From Gemmatimonas phototrophica (GTDB lineage Bacteria; Gemmatimonadota; Gemmatimonadetes; Gemmatimonadales; Gemmatimonadaceae): a stretch of DNA of 64,000 bases. The notes below the pieces were generated by a model. It was given only the letters and a program-made list of their open reading frames with translations, made no database searches and was not told the DNA's origin. Location of the stretch: contig NZ_CP011454.1 of the NCBI RefSeq assembly GCF_000695095.2, positions 1,984,001 through 2,048,000 of the forward strand, read 5' to 3'. Below, piece after piece: positions 26,106 through 35,764 of this stretch; the stretch's first letter is position 1; every line of letters begins with the position of its first letter. The translations under genes and the position numbers were made by a program.

Positions 26106-27848
26106 ATGAATCCTCTCGCGCCCCTCACGATTCCTTTGGGGGAGAATCTCCCGCCACTGGTCTTTGATGCGCCGCTATTTCTGATCGCGGCCATCGCGCT
26201 GCCCCTGCTGGTCTGGTGGTTGCGTCAGCAGCGTGCTCGGCAACGGGAGACCCGACTGTCCCGCTACGCCGATGCCGCAGCACTCGCCCGGCTGGTGACG
26301 GGGCGTGATGCCGGTGAGGGGCGCCGCACGCTGCGCCTGGTCTCCGTTGCGCTCTTGATTGGTCTTGCACTCAGTGGGCCGCGCTGGGGGCTCGCCCGCG
26401 GTCCCATGAGCTCGCGCGGGATCGACATGGCCATCGCCATCGACGCGTCGCTTTCCATGATGGCCCCGGACGACAAGCCCAATCGACTGGAACGGGTCAA
26501 GCAGGAAGTCCGTCGACTGCGCGCCATGTCGCAGGCCGATCGCGTGGCACTGATTGCGTTTGCCGGACGCAGCTACATTCTTTCGCCGCTGACGGCCGAC
26601 GATGGGGCGTTGGAGCTGTTCCTGGAGAATCTCGATCCCTCTGTGGTGGGGCAGGCGGGAAGCTCCATTGCCAAGGCCGTGCGACAGGGCACCGAACTGC
26701 TTTTGTCCAGTGATGGCAGTGCCGATCGCGCGCTCGTCATCATGACCGACGGCGAATCGTTCGATGCCGTGGAAGACGTGGAGGTTGCGGCGCGTGAAGC
26801 GGGTGCCAAGGGGATCAACCTCGTCACCGTGGGCTTCGGCACCATTAATGGGAGCACTATTCCCATTCGGGATGGATCATCAGTGAAGGCCAAGACCGAC
26901 GACGACGGGAATGTGGTGGTAACGCGCTACTCTCCCGAATTGCTCGAGCGGGCGGCGACGGCGGCTGGCGGCACCTTTATCGCGGCGGATGCCTCGGATA
27001 AGGCCTCACGCATTCGCGGCGCGCTGCGTTCGCTGCGCACCGCGCGGCGGCAGGTGGATACGCGGGAAGATCACGTCCCACGTTTCCTCTGGCTGCTCGT
27101 GCCTGCGCTGCTGCTGCTCGCCTACGACACATGGCGGCTGGTACGGCGCACGCGGGCCGACCTGAAGGACCGCGGGACGGTCAAGGGCTCCTCGACATCG
27201 CCGGCAAGCGCCACGGCAATGACGGCCCTGCTGCTGGCCATCATCCCCAGCACATTTGTCGCCTGTAACAGCGAACCCGATCCTGCCGCGCTGTTCACCG
27301 AAGGCCGGGTCGCCGAGGCCATAGCCGCGTATCGAATGATGGTGGCCAAAGGCGATACCAGCGCGCGAACCGTCTACAATCTGGGCACCGCCATTCTCGG
27401 CGCCGATTCGTTGAAGGAAGCGGCGGGTCTGCTCGAGGCCGTGCGGAAGAACAGCGACGGCGAAGTGCGCGCCCGCGCGCGTTTCAACGCCGGTCTTGCC
27501 GCCCTCAAAATGGGGCGCCAGCCAAACAATCCCGAGGGGGAGCAGGAGCTCGCCGCGGCGCGCGCTGCGTATCGCGCGTTTCTCATGGAACGTCCCGGAC
27601 ACGCCGACGCCAAATGGAACTACGAACTCGCGCTGCGGAAGCAACCCCCGCAAAGCGGTGGCGGCGGCGGTGGGGGCGGCGGGGGCAATGATCAAAACAA
27701 TGATCAAAAGGACAAGCCCCAGTCCGAAGGAGGGCTCGATCAACGCCAGGCTGACGCGCTGCTGAACAGTGCTGCCCGTGAAGAGAAGGACGTGCAGGGA
27801 CGCAAGCAGCGGCAAGGGCGTGTCCCGCCGGGCGGGAAAGACTGGTGA
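26106..27848 (+). CDS. BatB-like VWA protein fused to a BatC-like TPR region
   Basis: 580 residues; ATG 26106 has GAGGA just upstream. N-terminal membrane segments and a VWA domain (DASLSMMAPDD MIDAS, MTDGESFD) cover ~1-300, followed by a membrane segment (FLWLLVPALLLLAYD). After this comes a second export-like stretch (TALLLAIIPSTFVACNSEP) with a lipobox-like FVAC, then TPR-like repeats (~390-500: AEAIAAYRMMVAKGDTSARTVYNLGTA) and a Gly10-12 run plus an acidic/Gln-rich tail. In other bacteria BatB and the TPR protein BatC are separate; the internal lipobox-like segment looks like a relic of the fusion of BatB with a lipoprotein. Overlaps the next gene by four bases. Confidence 0.88.
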   Translation: MNPLAPLTIPLGENLPPLVFDAPLFLIAAIALPLLVWWLRQQRARQRETRLSRYADAAALARLVTGRDAGEGRRTLRLVSVALLIGLALSGPRWGLARGPMSSRGIDMAIAIDASLSMMAPDDKPNRLERVKQEVRRLRAMSQADRVALIAFAGRSYILSPLTADDGALELFLENLDPSVVGQAGSSIAKAVRQGTELLLSSDGSADRALVIMTDGESFDAVEDVEVAAREAGAKGINLVTVGFGTINGSTIPIRDGSSVKAKTDDDGNVVVTRYSPELLERAATAAGGTFIAADASDKASRIRGALRSLRTARRQVDTREDHVPRFLWLLVPALLLLAYDTWRLVRRTRADLKDRGTVKGSSTSPASATAMTALLLAIIPSTFVACNSEPDPAALFTEGRVAEAIAAYRMMVAKGDTSARTVYNLGTAILGADSLKEAAGLLEAVRKNSDGEVRARARFNAGLAALKMGRQPNNPEGEQELAAARAAYRAFLMERPGHADAKWNYELALRKQPPQSGGGGGGGGGGNDQNNDQKDKPQSEGGLDQRQADALLNSAAREEKDVQGRKQRQGRVPPGGKDW

Positions 27849-30139
27849 ACACACGTGTCTCCCGATGCCGGTCGTTCCTGACCCTGGTGTCTGTGGCAAC
27901 CGCACGCTGCCGCAGCGCCATCGCCATGGCGGTGCTGCTGCCGGTAACGTCGGCACCGATACTGTCGTCACAGCCGTCTCCCACCGCGATCGTTGACCGT
28001 ATTCGCAGCACGGACGGAAAGCCGATCGACTTCCATGCGGCGGCGTTCCCGGAGTCCGTCTATGTCGGGCAACAGGTCACCTATCAGGTGGCGGTGCTGC
28101 TCAGCGATCAGGCGCGCAGTCGGTTGCGACGCAATCCGGAGTTTCTCCCTCCCGAGTTGCGTGGGCTGTTGGCCTACGAGTTGGGCACCCCGCGTCGTGT
28201 GCCTGCTCGCAGCTACGGCGGCGGTGTGGCGTATGAAGCGCACGTATTTCAACGGGCGCTGTTTGGGGTCGCCGCTGGTACACTGAAGGTGCCCGCGCCG
28301 CAGCTCACCTACAGTTTGCCGCAGTCCTCCAGCTACTTCAGTCGTGAAGAGCGGTTTGTGGTTCGCGCGGAAAGTGCGCAGCTTGTCATCCGGCCGCTTC
28401 CCGAAGAGGGGCGGCCATCCGATTTCACGGGGGCCGTTGGTGTCCTGCGAGCATCTACCCGCTTCGATGGCGCCGACGTGCGTGTTGGAGACCCGCTGGT
28501 GCTCACGATTCGCATTGAAGGCACTGGCAATGTAAAGCTGTTGCCGCGGCCGGCACTCGAACTGTCGTGGGCGTCCGTGGTGCCGGGCAGCGAGCGGGTC
28601 CAGGTGGATACCACCGGCGCGCTGGTGCGCGGCGCGAAGGAGTTCGATTTCATCCTCACGCCAAATCAATCCGGCGCCGTAACCTTGCCCGTGGTACGCT
28701 ATGCGTACTTCGATCCGTACCGTCGCGCCTACGCCAACGCGGAATCGGCCCCGGCCGATGTTCGCGTGGCTGATGGGAACCTCGCTGCGGGAGCCGAGGC
28801 CCCTGAGTCTGATGCGTTGCCACTCCGCACCTGGCAACATCGGGAGACGCGCTCCGTTGCCGAATGGGCTCCACTGTGGCGTATCCTGGGGCTCGTGCTG
28901 CTCTTGCTGGCACCAGTGCCGGCGTTGGTGACACTCGTCGCACGCGTTCGCCGGCAACGTGCGGCGCAGAGACCAGACGTGCCGCGCGCCAGCGCGCGTG
29001 AGGAGGCCATCGATGACGATTCACCCGCCGGCATGGCCCGACGCACGCGACGCACCATGCTGGCGGAGTTGGCGTTCCGCCTGCACGTCAAAGCTACAGA
29101 CCTCGTGACGCCAGCCGATGTAGAGCGGGTACTGCGCCGTCGTGGCGTGACACGGGCCACCACGCGCGATGTGATGCTCTTGCTCGATGAGCTGGCCACG
29201 CAAGGGTTCGCTGGTCCGTCCGGAACCAATCAGGATCGCCCGTTGGCCCACCAGCGCGCCGAACCCCTCCTGGCGAAAGTCAACGGTGAAGCGGTGACGC
29301 ATGGCCGCGCGCGGCTCTGGTCCCGGCGCGCCAGGCAGTCCAGCGCGCTGCTCCCTGTGCTTCTGGTGGGACTCGCGATGAGTGGGCCGCTGCATACCCT
29401 GCACGCCGCGCCGCTCGCCGTTGTTGACACTACCGCAACCTGCCAGAGTGAGTCTGCGGAAGCCTCCTCCGGATTGGCCGTGCTGGTGGAGGAAGGAATG
29501 GCCGCCTATCGGGCCGGACGATTCACCACCGCCGCCCAACGAATGGGGACGGCCGTAGCGATCTGTCCTCGCGACGCCGATCTGCTGCTCAATTGGGGGA
29601 ACGCGGCCTGGGCCGCCAGCGATACGGTGTCCGCCGTCATGGCCTGGCAGCGCGCTGCGCGCCTTGATCCGCTGGCCGCCGACGCGCAGGAGCGTCTTGC
29701 CTTGCTCCCTGCAGGAGCCCGCGGCGGGTTTGCCGAAGTCCCCATGGTTCCGGTTACGGCGCTGGTCATTGCGGGTGCCGTCGCCTGGCTGGTCGGGTGG
29801 GTGCTCTTCCTGGTGGCATGGCGTGACCCCAACGGGTCCGGTACCGTGTCGCTCGTGGCCACACTGCTGTTGGCGGCGGCGCTTGCGGCTGGCGGTACGG
29901 CATGGTGGGGGCACCGTGCCCTGAGTAGCTCGGGGTTGGCCGTCGTGCGGCGCCCGGAGACGTTGCGGTCAGCCCCCGGATTTGACGCCAACACCGCCGG
30001 CGGATTGTCCACCGGCGATCTGGTGCGGATGTCGTCTATGCAGGAAGGGTGGTTCCGCATTGAACACATCGATGGGCGCAGCGGATGGGTACCGGCATCA
30101 CGCCTGGCGCCACTCGTGGGCGGCACCGCCACCCGATAA
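27845..30139 (+). CDS. BatD-like protein fused to a BatE-like TPR/SH3 region
   Basis: 764 residues, GTG start overlapping the previous stop. Signal-like N-terminus, then the BatD beta-domains (YVGQQVTYQVAVLLSDQ, ...RVGDPLVLTIRIEGTGNVKLLP) up to ~310. A membrane segment (LGLVLLLLAPVPALVTLV) is followed by a cytoplasmic-like helical part (~375-475), then a second export-like segment (LLPVLLVGLAMSGPLHTLHAAP, ~500-520), TPR repeats (~540-610), two more hydrophobic segments and a C-terminal SH3-like domain (LRSAPGFDANTAGGLSTGD, GWVPASRL). BatD and the TPR/SH3 protein BatE are normally separate; here they form one chain. mutL starts eight bases after its stop. Confidence 0.87.
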   Translation: MNTRVSRCRSFLTLVSVATARCRSAIAMAVLLPVTSAPILSSQPSPTAIVDRIRSTDGKPIDFHAAAFPESVYVGQQVTYQVAVLLSDQARSRLRRNPEFLPPELRGLLAYELGTPRRVPARSYGGGVAYEAHVFQRALFGVAAGTLKVPAPQLTYSLPQSSSYFSREERFVVRAESAQLVIRPLPEEGRPSDFTGAVGVLRASTRFDGADVRVGDPLVLTIRIEGTGNVKLLPRPALELSWASVVPGSERVQVDTTGALVRGAKEFDFILTPNQSGAVTLPVVRYAYFDPYRRAYANAESAPADVRVADGNLAAGAEAPESDALPLRTWQHRETRSVAEWAPLWRILGLVLLLLAPVPALVTLVARVRRQRAAQRPDVPRASAREEAIDDDSPAGMARRTRRTMLAELAFRLHVKATDLVTPADVERVLRRRGVTRATTRDVMLLLDELATQGFAGPSGTNQDRPLAHQRAEPLLAKVNGEAVTHGRARLWSRRARQSSALLPVLLVGLAMSGPLHTLHAAPLAVVDTTATCQSESAEASSGLAVLVEEGMAAYRAGRFTTAAQRMGTAVAICPRDADLLLNWGNAAWAASDTVSAVMAWQRAARLDPLAADAQERLALLPAGARGGFAEVPMVPVTALVIAGAVAWLVGWVLFLVAWRDPNGSGTVSLVATLLLAAALAAGGTAWWGHRALSSSGLAVVRRPETLRSAPGFDANTAGGLSTGDLVRMSSMQEGWFRIEHIDGRSGWVPASRLAPLVGGTATR

Positions 30140-30147
30140 GCTTCAGC

Positions 30148-31971
30148 ATGCCGCGCATTGCCATTCTCTCCAGCGCTGTCGCCGACCAGATCGCCGCCGG
30201 CGAGGTCGTCGAGCGTCCCGCGTCGGTGGTGAAGGAACTCGTCGAGAATGCCATCGACGCCGGTGCCAGCACCGTGGATATCACCATCGAGGATGGCGGA
30301 CGCCAGCTGGTACGCATTGCCGATGATGGCTCCGGCATGGATCGTGATGATGCCGTGCTCGCGCTGTCGCGGCACGCGACCTCCAAAATTACGGCGGCCG
30401 AGCAACTCGTGGGGGTGCGCAGCTTCGGCTTTCGCGGGGAGGCGCTGCCAGCCATTGCCTCCGTGTCTGAACTGACCATCGAAACCGCACCCGACGATGG
30501 CGCCGGCTCGATCGTGAGAGTGGCCGGCGGTATTCTGCAAGAGACCCGCGATATCGCGCGCCGCCGCGGCACCACGGTGTCGGTGCACCGACTGTTTTTC
30601 AATACGCCTGCCAGACAGAAATTCCTGCGCAGTGCCCGCAGCGAATGGCGGGGGATTGTTGACACGGTGCAGGCCATCGCGACGTTGCGCCGCGATGTGC
30701 ATTTCACCCTCCGCCATGATGGCAAGGTCGCGTTCGACCTGCCGGCTGTTGGCACATTGCGTTCGCGTCTCGCGGCGTTGTGGGGCGCTCGGGAGATGGA
30801 GCGCTTCGTTGATGTTGACGATGTACAGGGCCCTGTGCATGTCACCGGATTGGCCGAACGTCCCGCCGATGTTGGCACCGCAACGCGCCGGATCCTGCTC
30901 ATTGTGAATGGGCGCCTGATTCGCGATCACGGTCTGGTTCGCGCTGCCGAGGCGGCCTACAAATCCACGCTGCCGTCTGGCGTGCGACCGTCACTGGTGC
31001 TGCAGGTACACGTGCCGGGCGGCGATGTGGATGTGAACGTCCACCCGGCCAAGGCAGAGGTGCGATTTCGCGATCGCTGGCCGATCGAACGGGCGGTGGA
31101 ACAGGCCGTTCGACGGGCGCTAGGGCTCTTCGATGCCTCCGCCGGCCTTGGTGGATGGCGGACCTGGACGCCGTCCCCTTCGCCCGCGCCCGAGTGGCGT
31201 GCGGATCAACACGCCATGGAGCCGGCGGCGCTGCGAACAGCCCCCGCCCTCGACGGCTTGTTTGCCGCCAGACTCGACGGAGACGCCGCCCCGGCGTTCG
31301 ATACACCACCGTGGGAAACCCACCTCGAAGCAACGGTGGGCGATGGGATGCCGGCCCCAGCTCCAATGGAGGATCCCGCCATCGAGCCGGTAGCGCCCGT
31401 CAGCGTCCCGCCGCTTATGCAGTTGCGTCGCATGTACCTCATGTTTGAACACGACGAGGGCGTGGTGCTCATCGACCAGCACTCGGCGCATGAGCGAGTA
31501 CTGTATGAGCAATTCCTTGGGGTGTTGGAGCGGGGGGAGGCGCCTTCGCAGCGGTTGCTCTTCCCCATGACGCTGCACCTTGGTCCCGATGAGGCCGAGG
31601 CCTTTGAGGCCAGTCGCGACCTGTTCAACCGCCTCGGCTTCGATATTGAACATTTCGGCGGGAACACGTTGTTGGTGAACGCGGTCCCCATGCCCCATCC
31701 CCGCTTCGATGCGGAGCGCTGCCTACGGGATACACTCGCCGCGATGACCGGCGACCGGAACGCCAGCAGTCATGCCCGGCATGAACGGCTGGCGGCCACG
31801 TTTGCCTGCAAAGCCGCCATCAAGGCAGGCGACAGTATGTCACCCGGGGAGATGCGGGCCCTGTTCATCGCGCTGGCCGACACGAAGTTGCCGGCGCACG
31901 ACGTGCATGGACGCAGTACCATCGTTCGTCTGTCCTGGGATGAGTTGGACCGTCGCTTTGGTCGCAAATAG
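30148..31971 (+). CDS. mutL: DNA mismatch repair protein MutL
   Basis: 607 residues; ATG at 30148 begins PRIAILSSAVADQIAAGEVVERPASV, the usual MutL start. GHKL ATPase motifs ELVENAIDAGAS, DDGSGM and SFGFRGEAL are intact, and the transducer domain has DVNVHPAKAEVRF. The C-terminal MutL_C domain (~420-605) contains DQHSAHERVLYE, the endonuclease metal motif of nicking MutLs (DQHA-x2-E-x4-E with Ser for Ala), so this MutL is expected to nick DNA. A Pro-rich linker joins the two parts. No mutS is nearby. Confidence 0.97.
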   Translation: MPRIAILSSAVADQIAAGEVVERPASVVKELVENAIDAGASTVDITIEDGGRQLVRIADDGSGMDRDDAVLALSRHATSKITAAEQLVGVRSFGFRGEALPAIASVSELTIETAPDDGAGSIVRVAGGILQETRDIARRRGTTVSVHRLFFNTPARQKFLRSARSEWRGIVDTVQAIATLRRDVHFTLRHDGKVAFDLPAVGTLRSRLAALWGAREMERFVDVDDVQGPVHVTGLAERPADVGTATRRILLIVNGRLIRDHGLVRAAEAAYKSTLPSGVRPSLVLQVHVPGGDVDVNVHPAKAEVRFRDRWPIERAVEQAVRRALGLFDASAGLGGWRTWTPSPSPAPEWRADQHAMEPAALRTAPALDGLFAARLDGDAAPAFDTPPWETHLEATVGDGMPAPAPMEDPAIEPVAPVSVPPLMQLRRMYLMFEHDEGVVLIDQHSAHERVLYEQFLGVLERGEAPSQRLLFPMTLHLGPDEAEAFEASRDLFNRLGFDIEHFGGNTLLVNAVPMPHPRFDAERCLRDTLAAMTGDRNASSHARHERLAATFACKAAIKAGDSMSPGEMRALFIALADTKLPAHDVHGRSTIVRLSWDELDRRFGRK

Positions 31972-31989
31972 CGGGACTGCGGCGCGCGC

Positions 31990-32916
31990 ATGACCGTGCC
32001 CCTCTGTTGTGTGGTGGGGCCTACGGCCGCCGGAAAGAGTGCCTTGGCCATGGCGCTCGCCGAGGCGCGCCAGCTGGCCATCATCAGTGCCGATTCGCGA
32101 CAGGTGTATTGCCGCTTCGATATCGGCACGGCAAAACCCACTTCGGCTGAGCGTGCGCGCGTGTCGCATTTCGGGGTGGATGTCGTGTCCCCCACCGAGC
32201 GCTATTCCGCGCACCGCTGGGCGCAGTCGGCCGAGCAGTGGATGCAGCAGGCGCACGAAGCTGGGGCGTCGCCGTTGGTGGTGGGCGGAACCGGCCTGTA
32301 TATCCGGGCTTTGGTCCAACCCCTCGATCCGGTCCCCACACTTGATGCACAGCGGCGCGCGGCACTCGCGCCATGGCTGGCCGCGCTCCCCCTGTGGGAA
32401 TTGCAGCGGTGGTGTGCGCAGCTCGACCCGTCGCGGGCCCATCTGGGGCGGACTCAACTCCAGCGTGCCGTGGAAACGGCCCTGCTCGATGGGACTCGGT
32501 TGAGCGATCGGCTCGGGCAGTCCGACACACCAGCACGACCGGTTCGCTATCTTGTGGTGGATCCGGGGGCTGCACTCGCCACACGAATTGCCGCGCGAGT
32601 TGAGGCCATGCTGGCCGCCGGGTTTGTCGAGGAAGTCGAACGTTTGAACCGGGAGATTCCCGCTGACGCACCTGCCTGGAATGCGAGTGGCTACGGGGTC
32701 ATGCGGGCGGCCGTCGAAGGGACCATGTCACGGGGTGCGGCCATTGAACGGGTCATCATTGAGACACGACAGTACGCCAAGCGTCAGCGCACGTGGTTCC
32801 GCCATCAGTTGCCGGCGCCACTGGTGACCGTCGTGAATCCGCTGGAAGACAACGCACTGGATGTGGCGCTCGCATGGTGGGACGCGGCGCAACAGTCCAA
32901 TGGAGCAGACAGATGA
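31990..32916 (+). CDS. miaA: tRNA dimethylallyltransferase
   Basis: 308 residues. Walker A GPTAAGKS near the start, ISADSRQVYCRFDIGTAKPT, the substrate loop GGTGLYI, and the C-terminal RQYAKRQRTWFRHQ helix are all typical. It adds a dimethylallyl group to A37 of tRNAs that read UNN codons, before MiaB methylthiolation. The mutL-miaA order is conserved in many bacteria. Its stop overlaps the bshA start (ATGA). Confidence 0.96.
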   Translation: MTVPLCCVVGPTAAGKSALAMALAEARQLAIISADSRQVYCRFDIGTAKPTSAERARVSHFGVDVVSPTERYSAHRWAQSAEQWMQQAHEAGASPLVVGGTGLYIRALVQPLDPVPTLDAQRRAALAPWLAALPLWELQRWCAQLDPSRAHLGRTQLQRAVETALLDGTRLSDRLGQSDTPARPVRYLVVDPGAALATRIAARVEAMLAAGFVEEVERLNREIPADAPAWNASGYGVMRAAVEGTMSRGAAIERVIIETRQYAKRQRTWFRHQLPAPLVTVVNPLEDNALDVALAWWDAAQQSNGADR

Positions 32917-34076
32917 GAATCGGCATCACGTGTTATCCCACTTATGGCGGCTCTGGCGCCGTGGCAACGGAACTGGGCATCGCCCTCGCCGCCCGTGGGC
33001 ACGAAGTGCACTTCATCACCTACGCACAGCCCTTCCGGCTTCCCAGCTTCCTGCCGCGCGTCTACTTCCACGAAGTAGATGTCGGTCGCTATCCGCTGTT
33101 CGAGTATCCGCCCTACGATCTCGCCCTTGCGGTGCGTATGCACGAGGTGGTCCGCGACCACCAGCTCGATATTCTGCACTGTCACTACGCCATTCCACAT
33201 GCGACCAGCGCGTGGATTGCGCGCTCGATGCTGCGCGAGGAAGGACGTGACGTGAAAGTGGTGACGACGCTGCACGGGACCGACATCACCATCGTGGGGC
33301 AGGAACGCTCGTTCTTTACGATCACCAAGTTTTCCATCGAGAAGTCGCACGCGGTAACAGCCGTGTCCGATTACCTGCGAGATGAAACGTACCGGGCCTT
33401 CGGGTGTGTGGGCTGTCAGGTCGATGTCATCTACAACTTTATCGATCCCGATCTGTACGATCGTACCCGCCATATCTTCCCGATCCCTGCCGATGTCATC
33501 AAGGGGCGGCGGGTCATCATGCACATCTCGAATTTCCGCCCCGTCAAACGGGTGCGCGATATCGTGAAAACGTTTGCCCGCATCAACCTCGACGTCCCTT
33601 CAGTACTGGTCATGGTCGGTGACGGGCCGGAGCGCGTGGAGGCCGAGGCCGAAGCACGCGACCTTGGCGTGGCGGAGCACGTGCTGTTCCTGGGAAAGAT
33701 TGATGCCATCGCGCCCCTGTTGGCAGGAGCCGACCTCTTTCTGCTCACCAGCGACAAGGAATCGTTTGGGCTGAGTGCACTGGAGGCAATGGCCAGCGGG
33801 GTGCCGGTCATTGGTGCCCATGCCGGCGGGTTGCCGGAGGTGGTAACCGATGGGGTGACGGGATATCTGCGTTCCGTGGGGGATGTGGATGGCATGGCCA
33901 GTGCCGGCATTGCGCTGCTGCGTGACCATGACCGCTGGAAAACCATGAGCGAAGCGGCTGCGGCAGATGCCCGCACGCGATTCAGTGAAGCGGCCATTGT
34001 CGCGCAGTATGAAGCCTTATACGAGCGCACCATCGCGCAGCCTTCTACTCTGCACTCTCTCTCCGATTCGCTGTGA
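32913..34076 (+). CDS. bshA: N-acetyl-alpha-D-glucosaminyl L-malate synthase (bacillithiol synthesis)
   Basis: 387 residues. BshA hallmarks: MRIGITCYPTYGGSGAVATELG at the N-terminus, HCHYAIPHA, TTLHGTDITIVGQ, and the C-terminal GT4 EX7E site in DKESFGLSALEAMASG. It joins UDP-GlcNAc and L-malate in the first step of bacillithiol, the low-molecular-weight thiol of Firmicutes and several other phyla. The partners bshB and bshC are not in this window. It overlaps miaA and uppP by four bases each, so it is translated from the same mRNA. Confidence 0.92.
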   Translation: MRIGITCYPTYGGSGAVATELGIALAARGHEVHFITYAQPFRLPSFLPRVYFHEVDVGRYPLFEYPPYDLALAVRMHEVVRDHQLDILHCHYAIPHATSAWIARSMLREEGRDVKVVTTLHGTDITIVGQERSFFTITKFSIEKSHAVTAVSDYLRDETYRAFGCVGCQVDVIYNFIDPDLYDRTRHIFPIPADVIKGRRVIMHISNFRPVKRVRDIVKTFARINLDVPSVLVMVGDGPERVEAEAEARDLGVAEHVLFLGKIDAIAPLLAGADLFLLTSDKESFGLSALEAMASGVPVIGAHAGGLPEVVTDGVTGYLRSVGDVDGMASAGIALLRDHDRWKTMSEAAAADARTRFSEAAIVAQYEALYERTIAQPSTLHSLSDSL

Positions 34077-34882
34077 CGATTTTTCAGGCCATTGTTCTTG
34101 GGGTGGTGCAGGGACTTACAGAGCTCCTGCCGGTGTCCAGTTCTGCGCATCTGGCGCTGACACCGTATCTGCTCGGCTGGCAAGATCCCGGGCTCTCGTT
34201 CGACGTGGCGCTGCATTTCGGCACGCTGATGGCGCTCGCATGGTACTTCCGGGCGGAATGGGCGGAGATGACCAGAAGCGCGGTCAGCATTCTTCGGCAT
34301 CGCCGGATTGAGACCATGCACGAACGGCGGCTGGTATTCCTCATGGTGGCCACCGTGCCCGCCGGCGTTGGTGGCTTACTGCTCAATGATCTCGCGAAGA
34401 CCACGTTCCGATCGCCCTACATCATCGGTACTACGCTCATCGTCTTGGGCATACTCCTGTGGGCGATCGATCGCTGGAGTGTGCGCTCGCGCAGTATTGA
34501 GGAGATAACGCTCAAAGACGCCATCGTGGTGGGATGCGCGCAGGTGCTGGCCCTGGTCCCCGGTGTATCCCGTTCGGGATCAACCATCACGGCTGGACGC
34601 TTGCTCCACTTGGATCGCCCGAGCGCGGCGCGCTTCAGTTTTCTGATGAGCATGCCCATTACGGTGGCCGCAGTACTCAAGGAGGCTCCGGAGGCGATCC
34701 GGGTCGAAGGATTCTCCCTGCCGTTGGTCTTTGGCGTACTGGCTGCCGCCGTCAGCAGCTGGCTCGCCATCACGGTACTCCTGCGCTACGTGAGCAAGCA
34801 TAGCTTTGGCATCTTCGCCTTGTATCGCGTGCTGTTGGCCGGCGTCGTGTTCTACACGTTGGCCATCCGCGGTCCCTCATGA
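34073..34882 (+). CDS. uppP: Undecaprenyl-diphosphatase
   Basis: 269 residues, GTG start overlapping the bshA stop. The family motifs ELLPVSSSAHL and VPGVSRSGSTITAGR are present, with about eight membrane segments. It removes one phosphate from undecaprenyl diphosphate at the inner membrane, so the lipid carrier can be reused for peptidoglycan and surface polysaccharide. The link to bacitracin resistance is known for the family. Confidence 0.96.
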   Translation: MTIFQAIVLGVVQGLTELLPVSSSAHLALTPYLLGWQDPGLSFDVALHFGTLMALAWYFRAEWAEMTRSAVSILRHRRIETMHERRLVFLMVATVPAGVGGLLLNDLAKTTFRSPYIIGTTLIVLGILLWAIDRWSVRSRSIEEITLKDAIVVGCAQVLALVPGVSRSGSTITAGRLLHLDRPSAARFSFLMSMPITVAAVLKEAPEAIRVEGFSLPLVFGVLAAAVSSWLAITVLLRYVSKHSFGIFALYRVLLAGVVFYTLAIRGPS

Positions 34883-34905
34883 CGCGTCGCGTTCACAGGT
34901 AGCCC

Positions 34906-35637
34906 ATGACAGCCCCGTCGCCCGCACTCATTCACCAAGTGGGGCTCGCGCGTCTCGACTACCATGTGCGTGTCACGTCAACCATGGATGTGGCGCACGA
35001 CCTGGCGGAGCAAGGCGCACCGGCGGGCACACTGGTGCTCGCGGCAGCGCAGGAAACGGGACGCGGGCGCAGCGGCAAGTCATGGATCTCCGAGCCCAAT
35101 GCCGGTTTGTGGTGCACCCTTGTGGAACGTCCGCTCGATACGCGCGCCCTCGATGTGCTGGCGTTGCGCGTCGGGCTCGCACTTGCCGAGGCGTTGACGC
35201 CGCTGGTTGACGATGTGGTGCAACTCAAATGGCCCAACGATGTGCTGGTGGCGTATCGCAAGCTGGCTGGCGTGTTGATCGAAGTGCGCTGGCGTGATGG
35301 ACGACCCGAGTGGGTTGCCATTGGTGTTGGCATCAATCGGCGCGTTCCACCGACATTTCCCGACGTCGCCTGTGTTCGTGCCGATGTTTCGCGCGACGCG
35401 CTCTTGCTTGCCGTGGTCCCCGCGCTGCGACGTGCCGCCGCTGGAGTTGGGCCACTCACCCAGACGGAATGTCAGGCGTGGTCGGCTCGGGATTGTGCGC
35501 TGGGGCGCCGAGTCATCGCACCAGCTCTCGGTACGGTCGGCGGCATTACCCCCGATGGCGGGGTCCAGGTTCTGGACCTGCAGGGCTCGGTGCGAGTGCT
35601 GCACAGCGGCTCGCTGATCTTCGCGCCGGACGCCTGA
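34906..35637 (+). CDS. birA: Biotin--[acetyl-CoA-carboxylase] ligase
   Basis: 243 residues. The catalytic motifs QETGRGRSGKSWIS (biotinyl-AMP loop) and KWPNDVLV are intact, as is the C-terminal SH3-like part. It lacks the N-terminal helix-turn-helix of the E. coli BirA, so it can biotinylate the carboxyl carrier protein but is not expected to repress biotin genes. It ends the run of closely spaced genes that starts with MoxR (22026). Confidence 0.94.
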   Translation: MTAPSPALIHQVGLARLDYHVRVTSTMDVAHDLAEQGAPAGTLVLAAAQETGRGRSGKSWISEPNAGLWCTLVERPLDTRALDVLALRVGLALAEALTPLVDDVVQLKWPNDVLVAYRKLAGVLIEVRWRDGRPEWVAIGVGINRRVPPTFPDVACVRADVSRDALLLAVVPALRRAAAGVGPLTQTECQAWSARDCALGRRVIAPALGTVGGITPDGGVQVLDLQGSVRVLHSGSLIFAPDA

Positions 35638-35723
35638 CGTCGGCCAATTTGGCAGCGAGATCACTGGTTTTGTCGTCTCGAGTGCCACCTCGGCAAACGG
35701 GCCTGCCTATCTGGCTTGATGCT

Positions 35724-35754
35724 AAGCTGTTGATTTTAATGGGTTTAACAGCTT
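35724..35754. repeat. AT-rich inverted repeat upstream of groESL
   Basis: AAGCTGTT (35724-35731) and AACAGCTT (35747-35754) form a perfect 8-bp palindrome with an AT-rich centre, within an otherwise GC-rich gap of 250 bases (35638-35887). It is upstream of the groESL promoter; a second operator is possible. The gap also contains an imperfect hairpin at about 35650-35687 (TGGCA/TGCCA plus CGAGA/TCTCG), which may end birA transcription. Confidence 0.4.
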
Positions 35755-35764
35755 CGTCCGCCGC

